A DNA stretch of 64,000 nt, taken from the NCBI GenBank assembly GCA_963700375.1, contig CAVOXF010000003.1, positions 528,997 through 592,996 of the forward strand, read 5' to 3'. Below are positions 35,020 to 44,227 of this stretch, in pieces (position 1 is the stretch's first letter; the number at the start of each line of letters is the position of its first letter). This stretch comes from JAHEEL01 sp963700375 (GTDB lineage: Bacteria; Actinomycetota; Acidimicrobiia; Spongiisociales; UBA5794). A program made the translations under genes and the position numbers. The notes under the pieces are model-generated. The model was not told where the DNA came from and did not search any database. It saw nothing but the letters and a program-made list of their open reading frames with translations.

Positions 35020-35795
35020 TGGCCACTCCGCTCGCCCTGCGCGTTTTCGAAGCCGAGGCCCGGGTCTACCGGCGCACGTGGCGCGGTTCGGTCATCTCGA
35101 CATTCCTCAACCCCATCCTCTATCTCGCGGCCATGGGCGTTGGTCTCGGATCCCTCGTCGATGCCAACATGCCGGACGGCGTGGACGGCGTCTCCTACCT
35201 GGCCTTCCTCGCCCCCGGTCTCCTCGTGGCAACGGCCATGCAGACCGGAGCCGGCGAAGGATCGTGGAAGGTCATGGCTGGCATGAAATGGACCAAGACC
35301 TACCACGCCAAGCTTGCGGCCCCGATCGGCGTCCCAGGCCTCGTCGGCGGACACATGCTGTGGGCCGGCACGCGGGTGCTCATGGTGTCGGTGGTGTTCG
35401 CATTCGTCATGGCCGCATTCCGGGTCGCACCCCTGCTCCAGTCCCTGCTCGCGGTGGGACCCGCACTCCTGGTCGGACTCGCCATGGCGGCGGCGACGAC
35501 TGCGTTCACCGCCCGCCTCGACGATCCGGCTGGGTTGCCGATGTACTTTCGTTTCGTGGTGATCCCGATGTTCCTGTTCTCGGGCGCGTTCTTCCCGATC
35601 ACCCAACTCCCCCGCTGGCTTCAGGCAGTCGCGCTCGCAACCCCGATGTATCACGGCGTCGAGTTGAGCCGGGCCATCGTCGTCGGCACAGAACCGCCGG
35701 TCGCCTGGTGGATTAGCGTGACCTACCTCGTCGCCTGGATCGCGGTCGGCACCGCTCTTTGCATGGGACCGTTCCGGCAAAGGCTGAAGCCATGA
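35019..35795 (+). CDS. ABC-2 type permease (first)
   Basis: A 258-residue membrane protein with about six helices. VISTFLNPILYLAAMGVGLG near 24-43 and FFPITQLPRWLQAVALATPMYHGVELSR near the C-terminus are typical of NodJ/DrrB permeases. The start shares one base with the ATPase stop (TGATG). Confidence 0.88.
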   Translation: MATPLALRVFEAEARVYRRTWRGSVISTFLNPILYLAAMGVGLGSLVDANMPDGVDGVSYLAFLAPGLLVATAMQTGAGEGSWKVMAGMKWTKTYHAKLAAPIGVPGLVGGHMLWAGTRVLMVSVVFAFVMAAFRVAPLLQSLLAVGPALLVGLAMAAATTAFTARLDDPAGLPMYFRFVVIPMFLFSGAFFPITQLPRWLQAVALATPMYHGVELSRAIVVGTEPPVAWWISVTYLVAWIAVGTALCMGPFRQRLKP

Positions 35796-36595
35796 CAACG
35801 GGCCCGCTTCTCACCCGGGTCGTTCCACCTCTGCCGAGACGGTGGAGGGGCGGCTACGTCGTCGAGCGGAACGTCGTTGCGACGAAGTCGTTCTGGCCCG
35901 TCTATCTCTCCGGCTTCTTCGACCCGGTCTTCTACCTGCTCGCCGTCGGTGTCGGGATCGGCCAACTCGCAGGCGATGTCCAGGTAGCCGGGATCCCGGT
36001 GGATTACACGGCATTCGTGGCCCCCGCCATGCTGGCTGCGTCCGCCATGAACGGCGCGGTCTACGAGTCGACCAACATGTTCTTCAAACTGAAATACGGG
36101 AAGATCTACAACGGGATTCTTGCAACCCCGCTCGATGCCAGGGATGTCGCAAGCGGCGAAATCGCCTGGTCCCTCGCACGGGGGGCCATCTACTCCCTGG
36201 CGTTCTTGCTCGTGATGGCCGTGATGGGCCTCATCCACTCCCCGTGGGGCATCCTCGCCTTCCCGGCCGCAATCCTCATCGGGTTCTCGTTCGCCGCCGC
36301 AGGGACCGCCGCCACGACCTACATGCGGACGTGGCAGGACCTCGACCTCATCACGCTCGTCACTTTGCCGCTGTTCTTGTTCTCCGCAACGTTCTACCCG
36401 ATCGACGTCTACCCGGAGTTCATCCAGGTCGTGACGTGGATCTCACCCCTCTTCCACGGCGTGGTGCTGATCCGGGGACTGACGCTCGGGATCCTCGAAT
36501 GGACGATGCTCATCAACATCGCCTACCTCGTCGCAATCGGTGTCGCCGGCTCGATGATCACCGCTCGGAGGGTTGGGACCCTGCTCCTGAAATAG
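35792..36595 (+). CDS. ABC-2 type permease (second)
   Basis: A 267-residue paralogue of the preceding gene. It has the same FFDPVFYLLAVGVGIGQL and FYPIDVYPEFIQVVTWISPLFHG segments, with about six helices. It starts at ATG 35792, overlapping the upstream stop (ATGA). The pair likely makes a heterodimeric channel with the ATPase at 34096. An in-frame ATG at 35759 lies inside the preceding gene and is not needed. Confidence 0.87.
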   Translation: MTTGPLLTRVVPPLPRRWRGGYVVERNVVATKSFWPVYLSGFFDPVFYLLAVGVGIGQLAGDVQVAGIPVDYTAFVAPAMLAASAMNGAVYESTNMFFKLKYGKIYNGILATPLDARDVASGEIAWSLARGAIYSLAFLLVMAVMGLIHSPWGILAFPAAILIGFSFAAAGTAATTYMRTWQDLDLITLVTLPLFLFSATFYPIDVYPEFIQVVTWISPLFHGVVLIRGLTLGILEWTMLINIAYLVAIGVAGSMITARRVGTLLLK

Positions 36596-36670
36596 CCGAT
36601 CGACGAATGGCGTTTCACAAGGGCCGGGCGGTTGATACGCTCGGCGAACAGCAACGACCAAGGAGTTCCT

Positions 36671-36886
36671 ATGTCCAGCCGCACGTTGAGTGTGCCCGAG
36701 ATTTCATGCGGACACTGCAAGTCGTCGATCGAGGCCGCGGTGGCCCCACTCGATGGTGTCGATCGCGTCGAGGTCCACATCGAGGCGCAAACGGTGGAAC
36801 TCGAATTCGATGGCAGCGACGAGACCCTCGCCACGATCGTGACGGCCATCGAAGATGTCGGCTACGCGGTCCCCGACCAGGCATAG
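36671..36886 (+). CDS. heavy-metal-binding chaperone (CopZ-like)
   Basis: A 71-residue HMA-domain protein with the metal-binding CGHC motif in ISCGHCKSS. AAGGAG is six bases before ATG 36671. It sits six bases ahead of the P1B ATPase and would deliver copper to it. No CsoR-type regulator is present, and no operator could be recognised upstream. Confidence 0.88.
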   Translation: MSSRTLSVPEISCGHCKSSIEAAVAPLDGVDRVEVHIEAQTVELEFDGSDETLATIVTAIEDVGYAVPDQA

Positions 36887-36892
36887 TCCCGA

Positions 36893-39061
36893 GTGCCTCC
36901 AACCCCTCCCAACACGATTACATTCGACGTCGAGGGGATGACGTGTGCCTCATGCGCCCTTCGTATCGAGCGGGTGCTCGGACGACAGGAGGGCGTTGAG
37001 TCGGCGGTGGTCAACTTCGCAGGGCAGGAAGCCCGAGCCGTGGTCGACCCCGGCGTCGTCGACATCGCCGGCCTCCAAGCAGCCATCGAGAAGATCGGCT
37101 ACGAGATCACTCCCTTCGCCGAGGGCGAGGACCGCCGCTCACTGACCGAGCGGTACGACGAGGAAGTCGCGTTCCAGAAGAGGAACGTCATCGGCGCCGG
37201 GGTGCTCTCGATCCCAGTGATGGTCCTTTCCATGATGGGACCTGACGCCCTGTGGTCGGAGATCGTGCAGGGCGTTCTCACGACGATCGTCGTGTTCTGG
37301 TTCGGTCGCCAGTTCCACTCGGCGGCCTACAAGCAGATCACGTCGCTGAGTCCGGCCATGGACACTCTCGTGTCCGTCGGCACCGTGACCGCATGGGCCT
37401 ACTCCGTGTGGGCCGTCTTCGCCGGCTACCCCGTCTTCTTCGAGACAGCGGCCATGATCGCAACCCTCATCCTGCTCGGCCGCTACTTCGAGGCCCGGGC
37501 CAAGGGGCAGGCGTCACAGGCGATCACCCATCTCCTCGAACTCGGCGCGAAGCAAGCGCGGGTGCAACGAGGAGACACCGAAGAGATGGTCGACATCGAT
37601 GCCCTCACGGTTGGATCGGTCGTCATTGTCCGCCCCGGAGAGAAGATCCCCACCGACGGCCGCATCGTTTCGGGAGCTTCTTCGATCGATGAATCCATGC
37701 TCACCGGTGAGTCCGCAGCGGTCGACAAGTCCCCGGGTGATGACGTCTTCGGGGCAACCATCAACCAGCAAGGCCGCCTCGACATCGAGGTGACTCGCCT
37801 CGGCGGCAATACCGCCCTCGCTCAGATCGTGAAGCTCGTAGCGGAGGCCCAGGCCTCCAAGGCTCCGGTGCAGCGCCTCGCCGATCAGGTCAGCGCCGTG
37901 TTCGTTCCGGCCGTGATCGGCGTCGCCATCGTGACGTTCGTCGCCTGGATGATTCTCGACGGCGACATCACCACAGCCATGCGCAGCGCCGTGGCGGTCC
38001 TCATCATCGCCTGCCCGTGTGCGATGGGCCTGGCAACCCCAACCGCCATCATGGTCGGCTCGGCGCGCGGCGCCGAAAAGGGTGTGTTGTTCAAGTCGGC
38101 CGAGGTATTCGAGCGGGCCAAGGCCATCGACACCGTGGTATTCGACAAGACCGGAACGCTCACCCGCGGTGCGATGACGCTGACCGCAATCGAGACCAAC
38201 GAGCCGATCGATCGTTTCCTCACTCTGGTCGGCTCTGTCGAGGCTGCCTCGGAACACCCGATTGGGATGGCGGTGGCCCTCGGCGCGGAGGAACGCGAGG
38301 CCACGCTCGCACCGGTTACCGGGTTTGCAGCACACCGGGGGCTCGGGGTCGTCGGAACCGTCGACGGCTCCGAGGTCGTTGTCGGCCGCCCACTCCTCAT
38401 GGACGAACTCGGAATCGACGTCCCGCAGCGCGAGGCCGAGGCCATGGAGCGCATTGAAGCCTCCGGCCACACGGCCTTCCTCGCCGCATGGGATGGAACG
38501 GTTCGTGGTGCGCTCGGGGTCGCCGACACCGTCCGCAAGTCGTCAAAGGATGCGGTCGCCCAACTGCACGCCCTCCACGTCGAGGTCGCCATGCTCACCG
38601 GCGACAACGCCCGGACGGCCGACGAAATCGCTGCGCAGGTTGGCATCTCCCAGGTCATCGCCGGCGTGCTGCCGGCCGGGAAGGCCGCCGAGGTCGCTCG
38701 CCTCCAATCTGCCGGGCGATCCGTTGCGTTCGTCGGCGACGGAATCAACGATGCGCCCGCCCTGACCAGCGCGGACCTCGGGATGGCAGTCGGCTCAGGC
38801 ACGGATGTTGCGATCGAGGCCGGGGATGTCGTGTTGATGTCAGGCGACCCGGCCCTTGCAGTCACCGCGCTCGGCCTCGCTCGCGCCACCTTCCGCACGA
38901 TCAAGCAGAATCTGTTCTGGGCATTCGGCTACAACATCGCTGCGATTCCGCTCGCCGCCCTCGGATTCCTGAACCCGATGATCGCCGCGGCCGCCATGGC
39001 CTTCTCCTCGGTCTCGGTCGTCACGAACTCACTGCGCCTGCGCCGCTTCGGCCGGACCTGA
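36893..39061 (+). CDS. copA: copper-translocating P1B-type ATPase
   Basis: Exports Cu+ using ATP. The 722-residue protein has one N-terminal HMA domain (MTCASC, Cys18/Cys21), the membrane CPC motif (ACPCAMG near 373-379), the phosphorylation motif DKTGTLT (about 419), a HP motif (SEHP), GDGINDAP and the C-terminal membrane helices with NSLRLRR. The CPC and the helix-7/8 residues fit the P1B-1 copper subgroup. It starts at a GTG. Confidence 0.93.
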   Translation: MPPTPPNTITFDVEGMTCASCALRIERVLGRQEGVESAVVNFAGQEARAVVDPGVVDIAGLQAAIEKIGYEITPFAEGEDRRSLTERYDEEVAFQKRNVIGAGVLSIPVMVLSMMGPDALWSEIVQGVLTTIVVFWFGRQFHSAAYKQITSLSPAMDTLVSVGTVTAWAYSVWAVFAGYPVFFETAAMIATLILLGRYFEARAKGQASQAITHLLELGAKQARVQRGDTEEMVDIDALTVGSVVIVRPGEKIPTDGRIVSGASSIDESMLTGESAAVDKSPGDDVFGATINQQGRLDIEVTRLGGNTALAQIVKLVAEAQASKAPVQRLADQVSAVFVPAVIGVAIVTFVAWMILDGDITTAMRSAVAVLIIACPCAMGLATPTAIMVGSARGAEKGVLFKSAEVFERAKAIDTVVFDKTGTLTRGAMTLTAIETNEPIDRFLTLVGSVEAASEHPIGMAVALGAEEREATLAPVTGFAAHRGLGVVGTVDGSEVVVGRPLLMDELGIDVPQREAEAMERIEASGHTAFLAAWDGTVRGALGVADTVRKSSKDAVAQLHALHVEVAMLTGDNARTADEIAAQVGISQVIAGVLPAGKAAEVARLQSAGRSVAFVGDGINDAPALTSADLGMAVGSGTDVAIEAGDVVLMSGDPALAVTALGLARATFRTIKQNLFWAFGYNIAAIPLAALGFLNPMIAAAAMAFSSVSVVTNSLRLRRFGRT

Positions 39062-39096
39062 CAACCGCCGTGATCCCGTTGCCCCCAACCCTCCCT

Positions 39097-40416
39097 ATGA
39101 GCATCACGACCTTCGTCACACCCGGTCTCGGCGACTCCACCTACCTGATTGAGCACGAAGGGGTGGGCGTCATCGTCGATCCCCAGCGTGACATCGAGCG
39201 GTTCGTCGCCTCTGCGGCCGGTCTCGACACCCGATTCGTCCTCGAGACCCACCTGCACAACGACTACGTCTCCGGTGGCCGGGCATGCGCCGCCGCCACC
39301 GGCGCAGAACTCGTGCTGCCGGCGTCGTCCGGTGCCGCATTCGTCCATCGTCCGGCGTTCCACCTGGAAGACCTCGACGGCGGACCGCTCACCATCCGGC
39401 CGATCCATACGCCGGGCCACACCCCTGAGCATGTGAGCTATCTCGTGCTCATCGACGGCGAGGCGGTCGCCCTGTTCTCCGGCGGGAGCCTGCTCGTCGG
39501 GTCAGCCGGCCGCAGCGACCTCCTTGGCATGGCCCGCGCCGAGTCGCTGGCGCGGCTGCAGTTTGGCTCGGTCACCCGACTCGCGGAGCTTCCTGACGGA
39601 GTCGGCCTCTACCCAACGCACGGTGCCGGCTCATTCTGCACGTCGTCGGCGGCCGAGACCGCCGCATCGACGATCGGTCACGAGCGGCGCTCGAGCCCGG
39701 TGCTCGCGCACGCAGACGCCGACTCCTTCGTCGAGGATGCCCTCGCCGGGCTGCAGCCGTACCCGGATTACTACGCCCACATGGGACCCATCAACCTCGC
39801 GGGACCCGAGCCCCTAACGGAGGCTCCGATCCCCCTTCTCGCCGTCGGCCAGATCCCGAACGACGCCCTCATCGTCGACATCCGCCCGCAGGCGCTGTAT
39901 GCCGCCGGTCACCTTCCCGGGTCCTACGGCCTCGAACTCGAGGATCAGATGGGGGTGTGGGCCGGCTGGCTGCTCCCCTTCGACGCGCCGATCGTGCTCA
40001 TCGCCACGGACGACCAGGACGTCTCGGCCGCCACGACCCAACTCGGGCGCATCGGCTTCGACCACGTGGTCGGCATCGTGACCGACCTCAGCGGCGCAGG
40101 CCGCCTCGATCGGTACCGGTCTGCGTCGACCGACGCCCTGCGGGAGGAACTCGCGGCTGGTGACCCGCAAGTGCTCGACGTCCGAGCTCCGGGCGAATGG
40201 GAGACCGGGTCGATCCCCGGATCCGTCCACGCCTACGTCCCCGACCTTCGATCCGGCATCCCGGAGGGCCTGGACCCCGACCGGCCGGTCTGGGTGATCT
40301 GCGGCGGCGGATATCGATCCCAGATGGCGGTCGTCTATATCGAGGCTGCCGGACTCGACCCCATCGTGGTCACGGGCGGCGGTGTCGAGAACGTCCTCTC
40401 CGGGTCTCAGGCGTAG
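39097..40416 (+). CDS. MBL-fold protein with two rhodanese domains
   Basis: A 439-residue protein related to persulfide dioxygenase-rhodanese fusions. The MBL domain (1-235) has ETHLHNDYVSGG (His52, His54, Asp56) and HTPGHTPEH. The first rhodanese (about 250-345) has no active-site cysteine (IATDDQDVS). The second (about 350-439) has WVICGGGYRSQMA with the catalytic-type cysteine. Sulfur transfer or persulfide detoxification is the likely role. GTG 39070 is an alternative start. Next to a copper exporter, which may be incidental. Confidence 0.85.
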   Translation: MSITTFVTPGLGDSTYLIEHEGVGVIVDPQRDIERFVASAAGLDTRFVLETHLHNDYVSGGRACAAATGAELVLPASSGAAFVHRPAFHLEDLDGGPLTIRPIHTPGHTPEHVSYLVLIDGEAVALFSGGSLLVGSAGRSDLLGMARAESLARLQFGSVTRLAELPDGVGLYPTHGAGSFCTSSAAETAASTIGHERRSSPVLAHADADSFVEDALAGLQPYPDYYAHMGPINLAGPEPLTEAPIPLLAVGQIPNDALIVDIRPQALYAAGHLPGSYGLELEDQMGVWAGWLLPFDAPIVLIATDDQDVSAATTQLGRIGFDHVVGIVTDLSGAGRLDRYRSASTDALREELAAGDPQVLDVRAPGEWETGSIPGSVHAYVPDLRSGIPEGLDPDRPVWVICGGGYRSQMAVVYIEAAGLDPIVVTGGGVENVLSGSQA

Positions 40417-40862
40417 TCAGCGCAGAGGGCCACAATCCGATCGGCAACCTCGTCGACGGCAGCCTTGATGTCGGGCCCCAATCCAACGCCCGGACCAACG
40501 CGGTCGATCTCGATGCCGTACACGACCATCGATTCAGGCAACACGCCGACAGCGCTCCCCAGGTCGATTGCCTCAGCGAGACCGACGAGGTGGGTCGACG
40601 CAGAACGCCAGCCCCCGGGGAATCCTTGGATCCCGTCGATCCGGTGAACCGTGCCGGGGACGCCGCCAGAGACCACCGCGTCGACGACGATGGCCAGGCC
40701 GGCATCCCGCCACGTCTCGAGGAGGTGGGTGGCGTCGCCGACCGACTCAACGAGCGCAATCGTGTCGGGAAGACGACCCGCGAGCCGATCAAGAACGATC
40801 GGCCCTGCGGCATCGTCACCCATCACTCGATTTCCTACGCCGATGACGACGACCTCAGACAC
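40407..40862 (-). CDS. [NiFe] hydrogenase maturation protease
   Basis: A 151-residue HyaD/HybD-type endopeptidase with GVGNRVMGDDAAGP near the N-terminus (the Ni-sensing Asp is in this segment) and DAVVSGG near 60. It removes the C-terminal extension of the large subunit after Ni insertion. The GTG at 40862 overlaps the large-subunit stop by 8 bases, and it is the last gene of the hydrogenase operon. The expected cleavage site is His421/Phe422 of that subunit. Confidence 0.88.
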   Translation of the reverse strand: MSEVVVIGVGNRVMGDDAAGPIVLDRLAGRLPDTIALVESVGDATHLLETWRDAGLAIVVDAVVSGGVPGTVHRIDGIQGFPGGWRSASTHLVGLAEAIDLGSAVGVLPESMVVYGIEIDRVGPGVGLGPDIKAAVDEVADRIVALCADYA

Positions 40863-42147
40863 GTTCGACCGTGAGGTCGAGGAAGTGCGTGGCACACGAG
40901 ATGCAGGGGTCGTAGTTGCGGATCGACTGTTCGAGCACCCACGACAACTCCGGATCCGGAAGGTCGAGATGCTGCTCGAGGACGAACCGCAGATCGGACT
41001 CGATCGTCAACTGGTTCTGGGCCGTCGGGGGCGTGATCTGCGCATCGGCGATTCGTCCGTCATCCTCCAACCGGTACTGGTGGTAGAGCATGCCGCGCGG
41101 AGCCTCGGTTGCGCCGTGGCCCACGCCGGCTTTCGGTGTGTACTCCACACACGGTCGGGCGGGTTCCTCGTACTCGTCGATGATCCGAAGTGCCTCTTCG
41201 ATCGCGTAGAGCGTCTCGACGCTGCGCACGATGATGCTCTTGAACGGGTTGTTGACCACCGGTGCCAGCCCCGCCTCGGACGCGCACTTCTGCGCAAGCG
41301 GCGTGAGCTTCTCGAAGTTGATCGCGTACCGCGCCAGCGGACCAACGTGATAGGCGCCACGTTCGCGCACCCTGGAGTGCAATGCGTTGGATCGTTCGAC
41401 GTGCTCTTCGATGAAGAATTCGTTGAACTGGGAGATCGGTATGTCGATCCCCTTACTCGACGCGATGCGCCCTTCGTTGAAGGGGTACTCGTCGGGGTGG
41501 CACACCGAGACGTACTCAAAGTCGAGTTCGGCTTCGGGGAACGTGAACCCACTCGTCCACTTGATCGTCTCGACCGCGGCATCCTTCGCCCATTCGAGTT
41601 CGGGGACGAGAGCCTCGAGCTCCTTCTTCGTCGGAACACGATAGAACCCGCCAACACGAACGTTGATCGGGTGGATCTCGCGGCCGCCGAGGAGTGCGAC
41701 GATGTCGTTGCCCGCTTTCTTCATCCGCAGCCCGCGCTCGACGACCTCGCGATGGTCGGCGGCCATGTGGATGCCGCTCTCGTAGCCGAGGAAGTCCGGG
41801 GCGTGTAGCAGGTAGACGTGGAGCACATGACTCTCGATCCACTCACCGCAGTAGATGAGGCGGCGCAGTTCGCGCAGCGAACCACCGACGGTGGCACCAA
41901 ACGCGTCCTCCATTGCATGAACCGAACTCATCTGATAGGCGATCGGACAGATCCCGCAGATGCGTGCCGTGATGTCCGGCGCATCGGAATACGGCCGGCC
42001 ACGGAGGAACGCCTCGAAGAATCGGGGCGGCTCGAAGATCGAGAACTCGACATCCTCGATCTGGTCGTCGACGACCTTCACCCGCATCGAGCCTTCACCC
42101 TCGACTCGCGCCAGGTACTCAACCGAGATCTCTCTTGCGGTTGTCAT
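40855..42147 (-). CDS. hydA: [NiFe] hydrogenase large (alpha) subunit, group 3b-like
   Basis: A 430-residue Ni-site subunit with both Cys pairs: RICGIC (Cys64, Cys67) and DPCISC (Cys415, Cys418), so the active site is complete. Residues 422-430 form a short C-terminal tail likely removed by the protease encoded next. The operon order (beta, gamma, delta, alpha) is that of cytosolic NAD(P)-linked group 3b hydrogenases, also called sulfhydrogenases. It overlaps the small-subunit stop by 4 bases. Confidence 0.93.
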   Translation of the reverse strand: MTTAREISVEYLARVEGEGSMRVKVVDDQIEDVEFSIFEPPRFFEAFLRGRPYSDAPDITARICGICPIAYQMSSVHAMEDAFGATVGGSLRELRRLIYCGEWIESHVLHVYLLHAPDFLGYESGIHMAADHREVVERGLRMKKAGNDIVALLGGREIHPINVRVGGFYRVPTKKELEALVPELEWAKDAAVETIKWTSGFTFPEAELDFEYVSVCHPDEYPFNEGRIASSKGIDIPISQFNEFFIEEHVERSNALHSRVRERGAYHVGPLARYAINFEKLTPLAQKCASEAGLAPVVNNPFKSIIVRSVETLYAIEEALRIIDEYEEPARPCVEYTPKAGVGHGATEAPRGMLYHQYRLEDDGRIADAQITPPTAQNQLTIESDLRFVLEQHLDLPDPELSWVLEQSIRNYDPCISCATHFLDLTVERV

Positions 42148-42938
42148 CGCGCACCTCCGATCTCAATCGACGCCTCTCGGCGGTCGCTCTCCTTGCGGAA
42201 CGCTTCCGACCAGGCGTTGAAGCCCCGCAGCGAGTCCACGATCTGCCGGTTGGACAGGCCCATGTACTGCCACTGGTTCGCGAGCGACGCAGCGTTCGCG
42301 CTCTCCATGGGACCGAAGCAGCCATAGCAACCGCGGTCGTAGGAGGGACACAAGGCCTTGCATCCGGCCTGGGTGATCGGTCCGAGGCACGCCGTGCCGT
42401 GCGACACCATCACACAGGGATTCCCCTTCGCCTTGCACTCGACACACACGCTATAGGTCGGGATGTTCGGCTTCCGCCCCTGGAGGAAGGCCACCAGCAC
42501 TTCGAGCAACTGGTACTTCGAGATCGGGCAGCCCCGCAACTCGAAATCGACCGGCACGTAGTCGGAGATCGGTGTCGACTGCTGCAGCGTGTCGATGTAC
42601 TCCGGATGGGCGTACACGTAGGCGTTGAAGTCGTTGACGTCCTTCCAGTTGCGCAACGCCTGGATCCCTCCCGCGGTTGCGCACGCTCCGATCGTGATGA
42701 GCACGGTCGTCTCGCTGCGGATCTGCTTGATCCGGTCCCGGTCGTGTGGCGTCGTGATCGACCCTTCGACCAGCGTGACGTCGTACGGCGGGGGCAAGAC
42801 CTCGCGCGAGGCCTCCATGAAGTTGGCGATCTGCACGACACCGGCTACCGCCAGGAGTTCGTCCTCGAGGTCGAGGAGGCTCAGCTGGCATCCATCGCAG
42901 GATGCGAACTTGTGAACAGCGAGTTTCGGTAGCGCCAC
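42144..42938 (-). CDS. hydD: [NiFe] hydrogenase small (delta) subunit
   Basis: A 264-residue Fe-S subunit. The proximal-cluster region is FASCDGCQLSLLDLE at the N-terminus, with GACATAGG and RGCPISKYQ further on. C-terminal cysteines (CVECKAKGNPC, ACLGP, CKALCPSYDRGCYGC) would hold the medial and distal clusters. No twin-arginine signal is present, consistent with a cytosolic enzyme. GTG 42938 starts one base after the gamma-subunit stop. Confidence 0.92.
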   Translation of the reverse strand: MALPKLAVHKFASCDGCQLSLLDLEDELLAVAGVVQIANFMEASREVLPPPYDVTLVEGSITTPHDRDRIKQIRSETTVLITIGACATAGGIQALRNWKDVNDFNAYVYAHPEYIDTLQQSTPISDYVPVDFELRGCPISKYQLLEVLVAFLQGRKPNIPTYSVCVECKAKGNPCVMVSHGTACLGPITQAGCKALCPSYDRGCYGCFGPMESANAASLANQWQYMGLSNRQIVDSLRGFNAWSEAFRKESDRREASIEIGGAR

Positions 42939-42939
42939 G

Positions 42940-43788
42940 TCACACCTCCCTGATCCAGCAGGACCCGGCCATTTGAGCACACGTCATCACCGGACCGTCC
43001 TTGCAGAGGAAGAACTTGCCGAGCTGGCAGTGGCCGCACAACCCGATCCCGCACTTCATGTTTCGCTCCATCGAGACGTAGAGCCGGTCGTCGGTGAGCC
43101 CGCCCTTTTCGAGCGCCTGGATCGTGAAGCGCATCATGACTTCCGGTCCACAGATGAACGCAATGGCGGTGTCCCCGTCGTACGACGAGCGGCCGACGAG
43201 CGATGTGACGACCCCGACGGGTCCGCGCCAGTTCTTGTCCGCGTGATCAACGGTGACCAGGACCTCGAGATCGAAGCGGCCGCGCCACTCCTGGATCTGC
43301 GACGCGAACAGCAACTCGCCCGGCGACCGGGCTCCGTACAGCAGCGTCACGTTCTTGTACCGATCCCGATTGTTGAGCACGTCCAACACGACCGGTCGGA
43401 GCGGTGCCAGGCCGACCCCGCCCGCCACGATCAGCACATCCCGACCCTCGGCCGCCTTGGTGTCCCATGACGTGCCATACGGCCCCCGGACGCCGATGAA
43501 GTCGCCGGGCTTCAGTCCGACAAGCGCATCGGTGACGGCGCCGACCGCGCGGATCGTCTGGACGATCTTGGTGGTGTCGGCGGGGTCGCCGCTGATCGAG
43601 ATCGGCACTTCGCCGATGCCGAACGCGTACAACATCGTGTATTGCCCGGGGAGGAAGCCCCAATCGCTCCCAGGCGGCTCGATTTCGAGCGTGTAGGTGT
43701 CTGCGAGTTCCTGCTCCACGTTGAGGATCCGGCAGGGCACCGGGCTCATCACGTGGGCGATGGGTTCAGCGGAAAGTTGAATAGACAT
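42940..43788 (-). CDS. hydG: hydrogenase diaphorase (gamma) subunit
   Basis: A 282-residue FAD/NAD(P)H-binding reductase. An N-terminal ferredoxin-reductase barrel (LPGQYTMLY near 46-54) precedes a nucleotide-binding domain (VAGGVGLAPLRPV near 119-131) and a C-terminal 2Fe-2S site (CGIGLCGHCQLG...CKDGPV). It passes electrons between the small subunits and NAD(P). It overlaps the cNMP-fold gene by 23 bases. Confidence 0.92.
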   Translation of the reverse strand: MSIQLSAEPIAHVMSPVPCRILNVEQELADTYTLEIEPPGSDWGFLPGQYTMLYAFGIGEVPISISGDPADTTKIVQTIRAVGAVTDALVGLKPGDFIGVRGPYGTSWDTKAAEGRDVLIVAGGVGLAPLRPVVLDVLNNRDRYKNVTLLYGARSPGELLFASQIQEWRGRFDLEVLVTVDHADKNWRGPVGVVTSLVGRSSYDGDTAIAFICGPEVMMRFTIQALEKGGLTDDRLYVSMERNMKCGIGLCGHCQLGKFFLCKDGPVMTCAQMAGSCWIREV

Positions 43789-44227
43789 CGAGCAATTGAA
43801 TCCTGAGTGCTTGCATCCGGGTAACGATGATCTCGGTGAACCGACGCATCAGGTCGTACCCCAGCTGCGGGTCGGCCAATGCGATCGTCTTCAGGGCAGG
43901 TCCGTCGAACTGGATGGCCTTCACGTCACTTTGACAACTGGCGTCGAAGTTCCACCGGTAGGGCGGATACATCCACGACCAGCCGAGGAAGTCACCCCGG
44001 TGGAGCGTCTGAATGATCTTCGAACCGTGCTCCTGGGTACGGAGGGTGAGGGCGACATCGCCTTCGAGAATCAGGTACGACATCCTGGCCGGACCGCCCT
44101 CGACGAAGATCACGCTCCCCTCGTCGAACGAGACGAGCCTCGCCGTCTCCGCAACCGTGCGGACCTGCTCCTCGGTCATGCCCTTGAAGAATGGTTGACC
44201 GACGAGCACTTCGAACACTTCGCTCAT
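43766..44227 (-). CDS. cyclic-nucleotide-binding-fold protein in the hydrogenase operon
   Basis: A 153-residue single cNMP-binding domain with no DNA-binding helix. The fold pattern is clear (FDEGSVIFVEGGPARMSYLI, then GDFLGWSWMYPPYRW). The usual phosphate-binding FGE...R.A cassette is replaced by LGWSWMYPP, so classic cAMP binding is doubtful. It is locked between the beta and gamma genes by 4- and 23-base overlaps, so it is likely a regulatory or structural partner of the hydrogenase rather than a transcription factor. Confidence 0.85.
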   Translation of the reverse strand: MSEVFEVLVGQPFFKGMTEEQVRTVAETARLVSFDEGSVIFVEGGPARMSYLILEGDVALTLRTQEHGSKIIQTLHRGDFLGWSWMYPPYRWNFDASCQSDVKAIQFDGPALKTIALADPQLGYDLMRRFTEIIVTRMQALRIQLLDVYSTFR